A stretch of 12,424 nt of DNA from Spirochaetaceae bacterium (GCA_030600745.1 JAUVLL010000056.1:1-12424); one strand, 5' to 3'; shown: positions 1-7,456, counted from the first letter of the stretch. The notes: generated from the letters alone by a model not told the origin. Program-made: numbers and translations.

Positions 1-1
1 A

Positions 2-646
2 GCGATTCAGGATACACCGGAGTTTTTACTTATCCCGATAAAAAAGGAATTATACAAACTGACAGAAATTGTGGAAGAGATGTTCTCCCGTTTTTGGATT
101 GTTTTCAGTTTTCCCAATAAAAAAATGGGGACAGAGGTAGATGATCTTAAAGATATGGAAGACTATACGGATAAAATGCAGGTGGAAATTACACAATACA
201 TAATTGATGCAGCCAACGACAGTCCGCAAAACGTAAATTCCGAAAGAATCAGTGCGCTTATAAGAATTGTAAATGAACTCGAAAGTATTGGAGATGCCTG
301 CTATAACCTTATTCTTCTTGCAGAAAGACGATATCAGAAAAAACTTATAATAGACGAAACAGGCCTTTACGACCTTAAACCCTATTCGGAGATTGTTCAT
401 AGTTTTATTGGTTTTATAAAAAAGCATTTAAACAAATATTTGGATGACAATGAACTGAAAGAGGCAGAGGAAATGGAAACAAAAATTGATAACCTGCGTC
501 ATATACTAAAGAAAAAAGCTCGGATACGTCTTCAAAATGGATCCAATGTAAAAGGAGAAATACTCTATATTGATGTTGTACGCCATGTAGAGCACATAGG
601 TGACTATGCTATGAATATTTCGGAAGCACTGAGATACCTGAGATGA
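2..646 (+). CDS. Na+/phosphate cotransporter family protein, C-terminal PhoU-like part (5' partial)
   Basis: The reading frame is open from base 2 and ends at TGA 644-646, so the gene begins before the window and only the last 214 residues are visible. The visible part is soluble, charged and helical. It carries two copies of a PhoU-type helix motif, NELESIGDACYNL and RHVEHIGDYAMNI, whose E-x-x-x-D pattern is the metal-binding signature of PhoU domains. In the NptA/YjbB-like Na+/phosphate cotransporters this domain follows the membrane part and lies in the cytoplasm, where it is thought to tune phosphate transport. No membrane segment is visible here because the transporter part would lie upstream. 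A GTG at 71 could start a shorter protein, but the uninterrupted frame upstream and the lack of a clear Shine-Dalgarno sequence argue against it. A free-standing PhoU homologue cannot be excluded. Confidence 0.75.
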   Translation, partial: AIQDTPEFLLIPIKKELYKLTEIVEEMFSRFWIVFSFPNKKMGTEVDDLKDMEDYTDKMQVEITQYIIDAANDSPQNVNSERISALIRIVNELESIGDACYNLILLAERRYQKKLIIDETGLYDLKPYSEIVHSFIGFIKKHLNKYLDDNELKEAEEMETKIDNLRHILKKKARIRLQNGSNVKGEILYIDVVRHVEHIGDYAMNISEALRYLR

Positions 647-672
647 AAAAATAAGGTTATCAGAAAAGATAG

Positions 673-742
673 GGTACCCACAAGGGATTAGAAATAGATG
701 TAGTAAAAATGATCATTATGTAGGGGTGGCCTTGCGCCCACC
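673..742. repeat. REP-like element, one intact unit and one truncated unit
   Basis: This lies in the gap between the convergent cotransporter and argH genes. The unit at 720-742 (+) reads GTAGGGGTGG, then CCTTGCG, then CCCACC. It can fold with GGTGG against CCACC and resembles the units at 7014-7037 and 7073-7096 read on the minus strand. At 673-686, GGTACCCACAAGGG resembles the other end of that repeat but lacks the CACCCCTAC part. The two pieces face each other as an imperfect inverted pair about 33 bp apart. No strong T-run follows, so a terminator role is uncertain. Confidence 0.5.
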
Positions 743-779
743 TGAAAAATTGGCCCTATCCGATTCATTTGGATTAATC

Positions 780-2150
780 CTATTCAATAAAAGGTTTCAC
801 ATCCATATTTAATAATTTTTTCAGTGAAGCCTGTACATTATTCTCATGGGCAGAAACATCTTTCTTCAGGGTTGTCAGAAAATCGTTTAATTTATCCAAT
901 CTCAAATTTCCTGCTGTTCCAGTACTGGTACGGGTTTTAATTCCCTCCTCTGGACTTATGGATTCTATACTCTCCAGATTGGTTCCGACTTTCTTGTAGG
1001 CATCCCGAAAATTTTTACCCGCCAGAACCATTTTTATTGCTTCATCAGTTGCAAATATTTCGGGTGTAAAAGCCTTTTCAAGATTTTTTTTGTTTACTGC
1101 AAGCTCAGATATAGTCAGCTTCATAATTCTTACACATTGTAATGCAAGTTTAATACCATAGATAAATGGTTCTTTTACCTCCTGGAAATCCCTGTTGTAA
1201 CCTGTTGGAAGAGATCTTATAACATTCTTTATCTGTATACTGTATGCAGACAGAGAGGCGGATTTGGCCCTGAGAAGTTCAAGCCCATCAGGATTTTTTT
1301 TCTGGGGCATTATGCTGGAACCGGAACAGAGCTCTTCCGGCAAACTGAAATAGCCAAACTCGGGCAGTGAAAAAAGAATTAAATCCTGAGCCATTTTACT
1401 TATGGTAAGAACTACCTGATCCAGAGAATCAATAATTAAAGATTCAAACTTACCTCTGGAATTATTTACATAAAGAACGTTATTCTGCACCTTTGAAAAT
1501 CCAAGCAGCGATGCTGTCATTTCTCTATCCAAAGGTATTGGAACACCATAACTTGCAGCCGACCCTAAAGGACTCTGGTCAATAATATTGAGCACTGCCA
1601 TTGTCATACGTAAAGAATCACCAATCTCCTCAGCAAAAGCTCCTGCCCACAGACCAACAGATGAAGGCATTGCTATCTGCATGTGTGTACGTCCGGGCAT
1701 TGGAGTCATGGAATGTTTTTCTGCAAAGCCTGATAAGGTTTCAGAGAAAGAAATAGCTTCTTTGATAAAAGTAAAAAGAAAATCTCTTGAATAAACCCGC
1801 AGGCAGGTAAGAACCTGATCATTCCTGCTTCTCCCTGTATGAATTTTTTTACCTGCATCACCAACATTTAATACAAGATAGTTTTCTATAGCTGTATGGC
1901 AATCTTCATCAGACATAGTAATATGAAAACTGCCTTTAAGGGAAAGCTCTATTATCTCTTTAAGTCTGTCTTCAATAGATTGAATTTCATCTTTATTAAG
2001 GATGCCTATAGAAACCAGCATTTTACCATGAGCGATGCTTGCCAGACAATCGGAGACAACCAAATCCTGATCCAGTTCAAAGTCTCTTCCGACTGTAAAT
2101 TCTTCCATCAGTTTATTTAAAGAATAATCTTTCTGCCAGAGTTTTCCCAT
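780..2150 (-). CDS. argH: Argininosuccinate lyase
   Basis: This enzyme splits argininosuccinate into arginine and fumarate, the last step of arginine synthesis, in the cytoplasm as a homotetramer. The 456 residues match the usual family length. Family landmarks appear in order: DEDCHTAIE (81-89), HTGRSRNDQ (104-112), PGRTHMQ with the conserved His (152-158), and the fumarase/aspartase superfamily signature GSSIMPQKKNPD (277-288), which includes the mobile-loop serines. The ATG at 2150 follows a strong AGGAAGGAG Shine-Dalgarno sequence six bases upstream, which itself overlaps the end of the preceding gene. It is the last gene of the glmS-unknown-argH set and probably depends on the upstream promoter. 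No other arginine gene is in the window. The identification is secure. Confidence 0.97.
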   Translation of the reverse strand: MGKLWQKDYSLNKLMEEFTVGRDFELDQDLVVSDCLASIAHGKMLVSIGILNKDEIQSIEDRLKEIIELSLKGSFHITMSDEDCHTAIENYLVLNVGDAGKKIHTGRSRNDQVLTCLRVYSRDFLFTFIKEAISFSETLSGFAEKHSMTPMPGRTHMQIAMPSSVGLWAGAFAEEIGDSLRMTMAVLNIIDQSPLGSAASYGVPIPLDREMTASLLGFSKVQNNVLYVNNSRGKFESLIIDSLDQVVLTISKMAQDLILFSLPEFGYFSLPEELCSGSSIMPQKKNPDGLELLRAKSASLSAYSIQIKNVIRSLPTGYNRDFQEVKEPFIYGIKLALQCVRIMKLTISELAVNKKNLEKAFTPEIFATDEAIKMVLAGKNFRDAYKKVGTNLESIESISPEEGIKTRTSTGTAGNLRLDKLNDFLTTLKKDVSAHENNVQASLKKLLNMDVKPFIE

Positions 2151-2163
2151 GTGATGCTCCTTC

Positions 2164-2673
2164 CTAATTGAATTCCAGTATTGCTGGCAATAGTGGTGGA
2201 TCTTTGGGATCTGCGTCCCTGAGAAAGTATTTGAATCTTGTGATAAATTTATTTATGAAAGTGCATTGATCCTTAGGAAGGGTATTCGCAAGGGGTATCC
2301 GTACGTTGTCCATTGGGAGTGCATCCAGGGATGTTTTGATGGAATCCGAAAATTGAAAAATGAGAGACCAATCGTTACTCCTGTAATAAAAGGAATCTTC
2401 TTTCGGGTAAAATCCTTCCAGTTCGTCACAAACAGCAGATTCCCATTCGTCCGGAATAAAAATATCCTCCCTTGTAAAAGAGACTATCACTTCAGATTCC
2501 TTATATCTGTAGTAACCCCTCCAGATATCTATAGCATTAGGATACAGTATGGGAAAACCTGTTGATTTTACAGGCCCTCTGACCAGAATTGCAACATCTG
2601 TTTCAGACCCGACAAGGGAAAAGGATGCAACAAAGCAAAAAATAATAATAGACATGCCCATTTTACGATTCAC
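2164..2673 (-). CDS. Exported protein of unknown function
   Basis: I do not recognise this 169-residue protein. The N-terminus has basic residues and a hydrophobic stretch (about 8-21) ending in LVGSE, which looks like a Sec signal peptide cleaved near residue 23. No lipobox is present: the Cys at 13 lies in IIFCF. The mature part is about 145 residues, rich in aromatic residues, and has two cysteines (82 and 137) that could form one disulfide in the periplasm. The chosen start is GTG at 2673, preceded by AAAGGGA about eight bases upstream; ATGs at 2661 and 2655 would shorten the signal peptide's basic end. It lies 14 bp after glmS and 13 bp before argH, so all three are probably transcribed together. 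That placement does not reveal a function, since the neighbours are cytoplasmic enzymes. Confidence 0.8.
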   Translation of the reverse strand: MNRKMGMSIIIFCFVASFSLVGSETDVAILVRGPVKSTGFPILYPNAIDIWRGYYRYKESEVIVSFTREDIFIPDEWESAVCDELEGFYPKEDSFYYRSNDWSLIFQFSDSIKTSLDALPMDNVRIPLANTLPKDQCTFINKFITRFKYFLRDADPKDPPLLPAILEFN

Positions 2674-2687
2674 TTCACCTGTCCCTT

Positions 2688-4511
2688 TTACTCTACTGTA
2701 ACACTCTTTGCCAGATTCCGTGGTTGATCTACATCTCTTTTTAATTCAATAGCAGAATAGAATGCAAACAACTGCAGGGGTACTACCATAAGGTACGGAT
2801 ATGTAAGAGGATCTGCAGAGGGTATCCAGATAACATCATCCACAATTTTTGCAACTTCATCATCACCCTTTACAGCAATTGCGATAACCTTTCCTTTCCT
2901 TGCTTTCACTTCCTTGATATTGTTTATAACCTTATCCCGCAAATTATCATCCGGAACCAGAAATAAACTTGGTGTGTTTTCATTTATCAATGCAATGGGT
3001 CCATGTTTTATCTCTGCAGAACTATAACCTTCTGCATGAATATAGGAAATCTCTTTTAATTTTAACGCACCTTCAAGTGCTACTGAATAATTCAACCCTC
3101 TTCCAAGAAACAAAAAATTTTCATATTTCGAATATCTCTTTGCAATATCATGAATACTATTTGTATCTTTAAAAATTTCCCGGAGCTTATCGGGAACACT
3201 CTCAAGTGCGGATACAATTCTTATACCTTCCTCAAAAGAAAGATGCCTCATTCTGGCAAGTATTAGGGTAAGTACATAAAAAACAGTTATCTGTGAGGTG
3301 AATGCCTTGGTAGAAGCAACTGCAATTTCCGGACCTGAATGGATATAGACACCCCCATCCGATTTTCTTGGAATAGTGGATCCAACAACATTACAAACTC
3401 CAAGAACCCTGGCACCCTTTCGCTGAAGTTCCTTCATAGCATAAAGAGTATCTGCAGTCTCACCTGATTGGGATACTACAAAGTAGAGAGTATCCGGCTG
3501 CACAACAGGATTTTTGTACCGTACTTCCGATGCAAGCTCTGTAGAAGCAGGTATTCTTGCAATACTTTCAATCAGATATGCACCAACCATCCCTGCATAG
3601 TAGGAGGTTCCTGCTGCTACTATCTGGATACGTTTAATATTAATCAATTCGGCTGGAGTCATATTTAAACCGCCGAGATGCCCGGTTGCACCCTCTCTGT
3701 CTATTCTTCCAACAAAAGCACGAAGGATAGATTCCGGCTGCTCATAGATCTCTTTCTCCATAAAGTAGTCGTATCCGTCTTTTTCAATCTGATCCAGGTC
3801 CCAGCCTATGTTCTCCACTTTCTTCTGCAGTTCCTGTTCATTAAAATCAAAGGTCTTATAACTATCGGGGGTTATGACAACAAGTTCTTTATCTTCCAGA
3901 TAGATGACCTGTTTTGTATGGGCCATAATTGCTGTTACATCAGAAGCTAAAAACATCTCTGAATCTCCAATTCCCACTACCAGAGGAGAACCATTACGAA
4001 CTCCAACAATTTTATCCGGAATATCTTTATGCATTACTGCTAATCCGTAAGTACCTTTAAGAAGAAAAACCGTTTCCTTTACAGCAGATTCCAGATTCCC
4101 GGTATAAAGAGAAGCGATAAGATGAGCAATAACTTCAGAATCTGTATCGGATTTAAAAGTATGGCCCTCTACAATAAGTTTATTCTTTATAGTCTGATAG
4201 TTTTCTATAATACCATTATGAACAAGAACAATTTTTTCACTGTCATCACTATGAGGGTGAGCATTTTCATCTGTAACTTCCCCATGGGTAGCCCATCGGG
4301 TATGACCTATACCTGTATGCCCTTCAAAAGTAACAGGAACAATATTCCTAAGATCTTTAATTTTCCCCGTACGCTTTATAGTTCGAAGATTTCCCATATT
4401 ATTTACACAAATTCCTGCGGAGTCATAACCCCGATACTCCAGTCTTTTTAACCCTTCAAGTAAAACATCCGCTGCTTTTTTAGGGCCACAGTAACCTACT
4501 ATTCCACACAT
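2688..4511 (-). CDS. glmS: Glutamine--fructose-6-phosphate aminotransferase (isomerizing)
   Basis: GlmS makes glucosamine-6-phosphate from fructose-6-phosphate and glutamine, the committed step to UDP-GlcNAc for peptidoglycan. With the start at ATG 4511 the protein is 607 residues, the normal length. It begins MCGIVGYCG, placing the catalytic N-terminal nucleophile Cys directly after the removable Met. The glutaminase domain shows TRWATHG (71-77), HNG (98-100) and SDTDSEV (121-127). Two SIS sugar-binding domains follow, with SQSGETADT at 347-355. The C-terminus is the typical DQPRNLAKSVTVE. The frame stays open upstream to an ATG at 4589, but that start would bury the nucleophile 26 residues inside and would translate a palindromic repeat. 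The ATG at 4511 has its own AAAGGA eight bases upstream. I see no glmS ribozyme core in the leader. It is the first gene of the operon. Confidence 0.97.
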   Translation of the reverse strand: MCGIVGYCGPKKAADVLLEGLKRLEYRGYDSAGICVNNMGNLRTIKRTGKIKDLRNIVPVTFEGHTGIGHTRWATHGEVTDENAHPHSDDSEKIVLVHNGIIENYQTIKNKLIVEGHTFKSDTDSEVIAHLIASLYTGNLESAVKETVFLLKGTYGLAVMHKDIPDKIVGVRNGSPLVVGIGDSEMFLASDVTAIMAHTKQVIYLEDKELVVITPDSYKTFDFNEQELQKKVENIGWDLDQIEKDGYDYFMEKEIYEQPESILRAFVGRIDREGATGHLGGLNMTPAELINIKRIQIVAAGTSYYAGMVGAYLIESIARIPASTELASEVRYKNPVVQPDTLYFVVSQSGETADTLYAMKELQRKGARVLGVCNVVGSTIPRKSDGGVYIHSGPEIAVASTKAFTSQITVFYVLTLILARMRHLSFEEGIRIVSALESVPDKLREIFKDTNSIHDIAKRYSKYENFLFLGRGLNYSVALEGALKLKEISYIHAEGYSSAEIKHGPIALINENTPSLFLVPDDNLRDKVINNIKEVKARKGKVIAIAVKGDDEVAKIVDDVIWIPSADPLTYPYLMVVPLQLFAFYSAIELKRDVDQPRNLAKSVTVE

Positions 4512-4539
4512 TTTTTTTCCTTTCAATTGCTCTGACGTT

Positions 4540-4579
4540 GTAGAAACGTAGCGTGCTATATAACACGCTACGTCTCTAC
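4540..4579. repeat. Palindromic GTAG...CTAC element in the glmS leader
   Basis: Arms at 4538-4555 and 4564-4581 are inverted copies matching at 17 of 18 positions around an eight-base TA-rich loop. The element proper starts GTAG and ends CTAC; on the minus strand it begins GTAGAGACGTAGCGTG. It lies 27 bp or more upstream of the glmS start, so it would form a strong hairpin in the mRNA leader if transcription starts further up. The GTAGAGACG head is shared with the element at 8882-8945. It looks like a REP-type dispersed repeat rather than an operator, though regulation is possible. Confidence 0.7.
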
Positions 4580-4581
4580 AA

Positions 4582-4772
4582 TATATCATTTTTTATTTTT
4601 TTTCAATAATTTGAATCAAAAACCCGTTTTACCCTGTACTAGAAGATAGGGAATCCGAAAACCAATGCAGGAATAGGCCTTATGCCTGCCCTAAATGATG
4701 AATAATAACAAAAGCTGCATATATGGTGACATTGAATTGGTTACAAAGAAAATGAATTAAAGGAGAAAGAAA
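4582..4772. other. Divergent upstream region of glmS and the lipoprotein gene
   Basis: This is the rest of the divergent gap. On the minus strand TTGAAA (4601-4606) and TATATT (4580-4585) could be a glmS promoter, but the spacing is only 15 bp. If used, transcription would start inside the palindromic element. For the lipoprotein gene I see no convincing -35/-10 pair. A short inverted repeat, GCAGG/CCTGC around 4670-4692, is weak. No small gene is apparent. Confidence 0.3.
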
Positions 4773-5807
4773 ATGGAAAAAGAAAAACTGGAGATTATTA
4801 AAATATTTTTAACAATTTTATTACCTGGCTTAATAACCGGGTGCGGTCCACTGGAAGATTATAGGCAATTTACAGACAGGGATATTCGGCCTCCCATGTT
4901 TATAGGTATGGGAACTCTTAATGCTACTACTTTGGAACTTAAGTTTTCTGAAGAAATTGAAGTATCTGCAGAAGATCTCTTTATAGATCCTGCTATTGAA
5001 GTTTCTTCAATTACTGTAGAAGGAGATAGAATGGAAATTTCCTTTGTGGATGCTATGGAAACAGGCGGTTTATTTAAGATAGAAATTACAGTAAGTGATC
5101 TAACAGGAAACAGTCTTACTTTACTCTCTGATTTCTATGGTTTTAATTCAAACATCCCGGAAATAATTATCAATGAATTTACAACTCAGGGATCTACCAC
5201 AAATCCAGATAAAGTAGAGTTACTGGTTCTATCAGATGGGAATACTGCAGGAATATGCATTTTTGAAGGAACAGATACAAACTGGGACCAAAGGAAAATA
5301 CTGCCTGCTATTAATGTAAGTACAAATGACTATATAATTGTTCATTTTAAACCCCAGGGAATAGATGAAGAAACCGATGAAACTGTTTCCAAAGATATTT
5401 CCGGTGGACTTAATGTACATCCTGATGCCTGGGATCTCTGGGTAGATGAAGGTAGTGGATTATCCGGTAACAACGGCACAATTACCTTATTTACAAATCC
5501 TATGGGTAATTTAATAGACGGAGTTCTTTACAGTAACAGAACCTCTACTTCAGATGTAAACTACCGGGGATTCGGCAGTACATCCGTTATGAACAAAGCA
5601 GACAGATTATTTGAACTCGGCGGGTGGACAGCAAATGGAGAACTTATTTCCCCTGAAGACGCAATTGACCCGGAAGATTCAACAGCAACCAGATCCATGT
5701 GCCGGGAAATTGCATTTATTGATACCGACTCCAAAGAAGACTGGCATATTGTTCCAACAAGCACTGCAAGTTTTGGTGAAGTTAATTCAGATGAGGTCTT
5801 TGAATAA
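4773..5807 (+). CDS. Lipoprotein with Ig-like and lamin-tail-like domains
   Basis: The 344-residue product has a lipoprotein signal: a hydrophobic stretch at about 8-22 followed by the lipobox I-T-G-C with Cys24 as the lipid-attachment site, so it should be anchored in a membrane facing the periplasm or cell surface. Residues about 40-125 (GTLNATTLELKFSEEIE through FKIEITVSDLTGNSL) resemble the SbsA-type Ig-like fold. From about 128, IPEIIINEFTTQGS, KVELLVLSDG and STNDYIIVHF resemble the start of a lamin-tail domain, and DTDSKEDWHIVPTSTASFGEVN near the end fits the closing part of such domains. Both calls are from pattern memory. The start ATG has AGGAG seven bases upstream. The gene stands alone; its last 21 bp overlap the convergent trxA. 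It is probably structural or adhesive; no catalytic motif is visible. Confidence 0.75.
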   Translation: MEKEKLEIIKIFLTILLPGLITGCGPLEDYRQFTDRDIRPPMFIGMGTLNATTLELKFSEEIEVSAEDLFIDPAIEVSSITVEGDRMEISFVDAMETGGLFKIEITVSDLTGNSLTLLSDFYGFNSNIPEIIINEFTTQGSTTNPDKVELLVLSDGNTAGICIFEGTDTNWDQRKILPAINVSTNDYIIVHFKPQGIDEETDETVSKDISGGLNVHPDAWDLWVDEGSGLSGNNGTITLFTNPMGNLIDGVLYSNRTSTSDVNYRGFGSTSVMNKADRLFELGGWTANGELISPEDAIDPEDSTATRSMCREIAFIDTDSKEDWHIVPTSTASFGEVNSDEVFE

Positions 5808-6110
5808 GCCCTCAATAACATCTCTGGAAACGGCTCCAACCTGTTGTTTTACTGCTTCTCCCTTGTTAAAAACCATAAGTGTGGGAATACTGATTATATT
5901 ATATTCGGAAGCCAGTTCGCCGGCTTCGTCAACATTTACCTTGGCTACTTTTAATTTTCCTTTATATTCCTCAGATATTTCTGCAAGGACAGGACCAATC
6001 ATTTTACAGGGTACACACCATTCTGCCCAATAATCAATTATTACAGGAATATCGGAATTTATTACCTCAGTCTCAAAATTATCTTTTGTTAAAATTACTT
6101 CAGCGCCCAT
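5787..6110 (-). CDS. trxA: Thioredoxin with a CVPC active site
   Basis: This 107-residue single-domain thioredoxin reduces protein disulfides in the cytoplasm using electrons from thioredoxin reductase, which is not in the window. No signal peptide is present. The active site reads W-C-V-P-C (31-35), with Val where most thioredoxins have Gly. The cis-proline loop SIPTL (Pro76) and the DYWAEWC approach are typical, so it should be a working redox protein with perhaps an altered potential or partner choice. ATG at 6110 follows AAAGGAG eight bases upstream. The first 16 bp overlap the end of the preceding gene, implying co-transcription and coupled translation. Its 3' end overlaps the lipoprotein gene by 21 bp on the opposite strand, and I see no terminator hairpin between them. 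Confidence 0.95.
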   Translation of the reverse strand: MGAEVILTKDNFETEVINSDIPVIIDYWAEWCVPCKMIGPVLAEISEEYKGKLKVAKVNVDEAGELASEYNIISIPTLMVFNKGEAVKQQVGAVSRDVIEGLFKDLI

Positions 6111-6916
6111 TTTTTATTCTCCTTTAACCTTGATGACTTCAGATCCATGAGTCTGAAATCATCAAGTACAGTATGCACATATTCTATAGTTTCTTCTACC
6201 GCTTTTTGTTCATCTTTTATAAGAACTCCATCTTCAAGAAAAGACGGCAGTTCATCACTAATATCGTGAAGGAGAAAAGAGACATCAAGCATGCATCGCT
6301 GTGTCTCTCTCTGGAGAGAGGAATATCCCCTGGGAGTACGACCCAGTATTGTCCTGAGCTTTATAAGCCCTGGGGGGAATCCATCAGGGCCGGTAATAGT
6401 TATCTCGAAAAGCCTGCTTTCCATACTCATCCTGGGTCCGGAATATCTGGAGGGATAGTTTCTGCGTAATATTTTTTCAACTACAGGCCAATAATTAAGT
6501 TCAAAAAACTTCATAGCTCCGTAGAGTTTATTAATCTCAAATGCATCGGTATCATCAAGACCTATACCCTGATATTTTCTAATTTTATCCCGGTTTTCAT
6601 CAAATATTCTGTCAGCAATATTTTTATAATGATTATTCTTTTGATTTCTCGCAGTATGAATTCTATTGTATTTTTTAATCTGATTCTTCTGCTGCTTCTC
6701 TTTCTCATCCTTAATTAATTTACTTACAACCTGTATCTCTGTGTAAATAAAGTTCCCCATATCCACTCTGGCACGAAGAGCACTGATATAGCGGTCTTCA
6801 AAGGAGTCTTTAATTATTTTCGGCTTCATGTACTCTACAATAAGATCATTATACTTCTTTCTTATACCGTTTACAGCAGCCTCTACTTCTATAGGACTTA
6901 ACTTTTTCTTTTTCAA
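6095..6916 (-). CDS. Unknown cytoplasmic protein upstream of trxA
   Basis: I do not recognise this 273-residue protein. It has no signal peptide or membrane segment. It is highly charged and probably largely helical, with a Lys/Gln/Asn-rich stretch (about 68-96, KLIKDEKEKQQKNQIKK onward) that could be coiled coil. A middle section holds the denser conserved-looking text RNYPSRYSGPRMSMESRLFE and GPDGFPPGLIKLRTILGR. Two long helices likely close the protein. The start is TTG at 6916, with GGATGG about nine bases upstream as a modest ribosome site; the frame is open for ten more codons upstream with no better start, and the next ATG is at codon 30. The 16 bp overlap with trxA suggests an operon. 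That hints at co-regulation but does not define a role. Confidence 0.75.
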   Translation of the reverse strand: MKKKKLSPIEVEAAVNGIRKKYNDLIVEYMKPKIIKDSFEDRYISALRARVDMGNFIYTEIQVVSKLIKDEKEKQQKNQIKKYNRIHTARNQKNNHYKNIADRIFDENRDKIRKYQGIGLDDTDAFEINKLYGAMKFFELNYWPVVEKILRRNYPSRYSGPRMSMESRLFEITITGPDGFPPGLIKLRTILGRTPRGYSSLQRETQRCMLDVSFLLHDISDELPSFLEDGVLIKDEQKAVEETIEYVHTVLDDFRLMDLKSSRLKENKKWALK

Positions 6917-7013
6917 TTGATAAAACCATCCACGACCGCTATTGTCTCATTTTTAATGAAAATAATCGAGATGATTTAAGAGGAATTAATAATTAAAAAA
7001 ATAAAAGAGGTGA

Positions 7014-7037
7014 GGTACCCGGAAGGGGCACCCCTAC
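7014..7037 (-). repeat. REP-like unit, copy just downstream of ssb
   Basis: Read on the minus strand this 24-base unit begins GTAGGGGTGCCCC and ends GGGTACC. It can fold with GGTGCCC against GGGTACC around a CTTCC loop, one G-T pair included. It is identical at 21 of 24 positions to the unit at 7073-7096 in the same orientation, with a 59 bp period. It lies six bases past the ssb stop codon and could also act as a weak 3' hairpin of the ssb message, though no T-run follows. Confidence 0.65.
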
Positions 7038-7042
7038 GCTGA

Positions 7043-7456
7043 TTAAATTGCTGCAAGAAGATCTTCTTCCCGGGTACCTGCAAGGGGCACTCCTACTACA
7101 TCCTTTTTGTCTTCTTCACCATTTTTGGTAAAAAGAGGCTTAAATTCAACATGTTCGGCTACAATTTTAAAGCGTTCGTGATTTTTATCTTCCTGGTCTT
7201 TCCATCTGTCCTGCTTTAGTCTCCCTACTACCCTAACTCCCCTACCTTTCTTAAGATACTGGTTACAGGTATCTGCAAGGCCTGCCCATACTTCCACAGG
7301 GAAAAAGGATACTTCCTGTTGCTGCTCATCCTCTTTTTTGTAATAACGGTTTGATGCCACGGTAAAGGTGCAGATACTGGTGCCCTTTGATGTTGTTTTC
7401 AGTTCCGGGTCCTTTGTCAGGTTTCCTTCCATGAGAATTGAATTCAGACTGTTCAT
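7043..7456 (-). CDS. ssb: Single-stranded DNA-binding protein
   Basis: SSB coats single-stranded DNA during replication and repair, normally as a homotetramer. The 137 residues from ATG 7456 contain one OB fold (about 1-107): MNSLNSILMEGNLTKDPEL, FTVASNRYYK, VSFFPVEVWAGLAD, YLKKGRGVRVVGRLKQDRW and FKIVAEHVEF. The ATG has AAGGAG six bases upstream; a TTG at 7504 would add 16 residues outside the family pattern and is rejected. The tail after the OB fold is only about 30 residues, and residues 121-128 (V-G-V-P-L-A-G-T) are encoded exactly by a dispersed repeat. The protein ends EEDLLAAI instead of the DDDIPF-like tip by which most bacterial SSBs recruit partners. It may be a second or specialised SSB, or its tail may have been remodelled by the repeat. 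Confidence 0.93.
   Translation of the reverse strand: MNSLNSILMEGNLTKDPELKTTSKGTSICTFTVASNRYYKKEDEQQQEVSFFPVEVWAGLADTCNQYLKKGRGVRVVGRLKQDRWKDQEDKNHERFKIVAEHVEFKPLFTKNGEEDKKDVVGVPLAGTREEDLLAAI
7073..7096 (-). repeat. REP-like unit inside the ssb coding region
   Basis: On the minus strand the unit begins GTAGGAGTGCCCCTTGC and ends AGGTACC. It is in frame with ssb and encodes V121 to T128. It differs from the neighbouring unit at 7014-7037 at three of 24 positions. Being a whole number of codons without a stop, the insertion could be tolerated in the unstructured SSB tail. Confidence 0.65.

Noticed and set aside
4512..4589. A 26-residue N-terminal extension of GlmS from an in-frame upstream ATG.
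   Set aside because: It translates the palindromic repeat and would bury the catalytic N-terminal cysteine; the inner ATG has its own ribosome site.
5611..6033. A 140-codon plus-strand frame across the lipoprotein end and trxA.
   Set aside because: It lies out of frame over two well supported genes and has no recognisable protein character.
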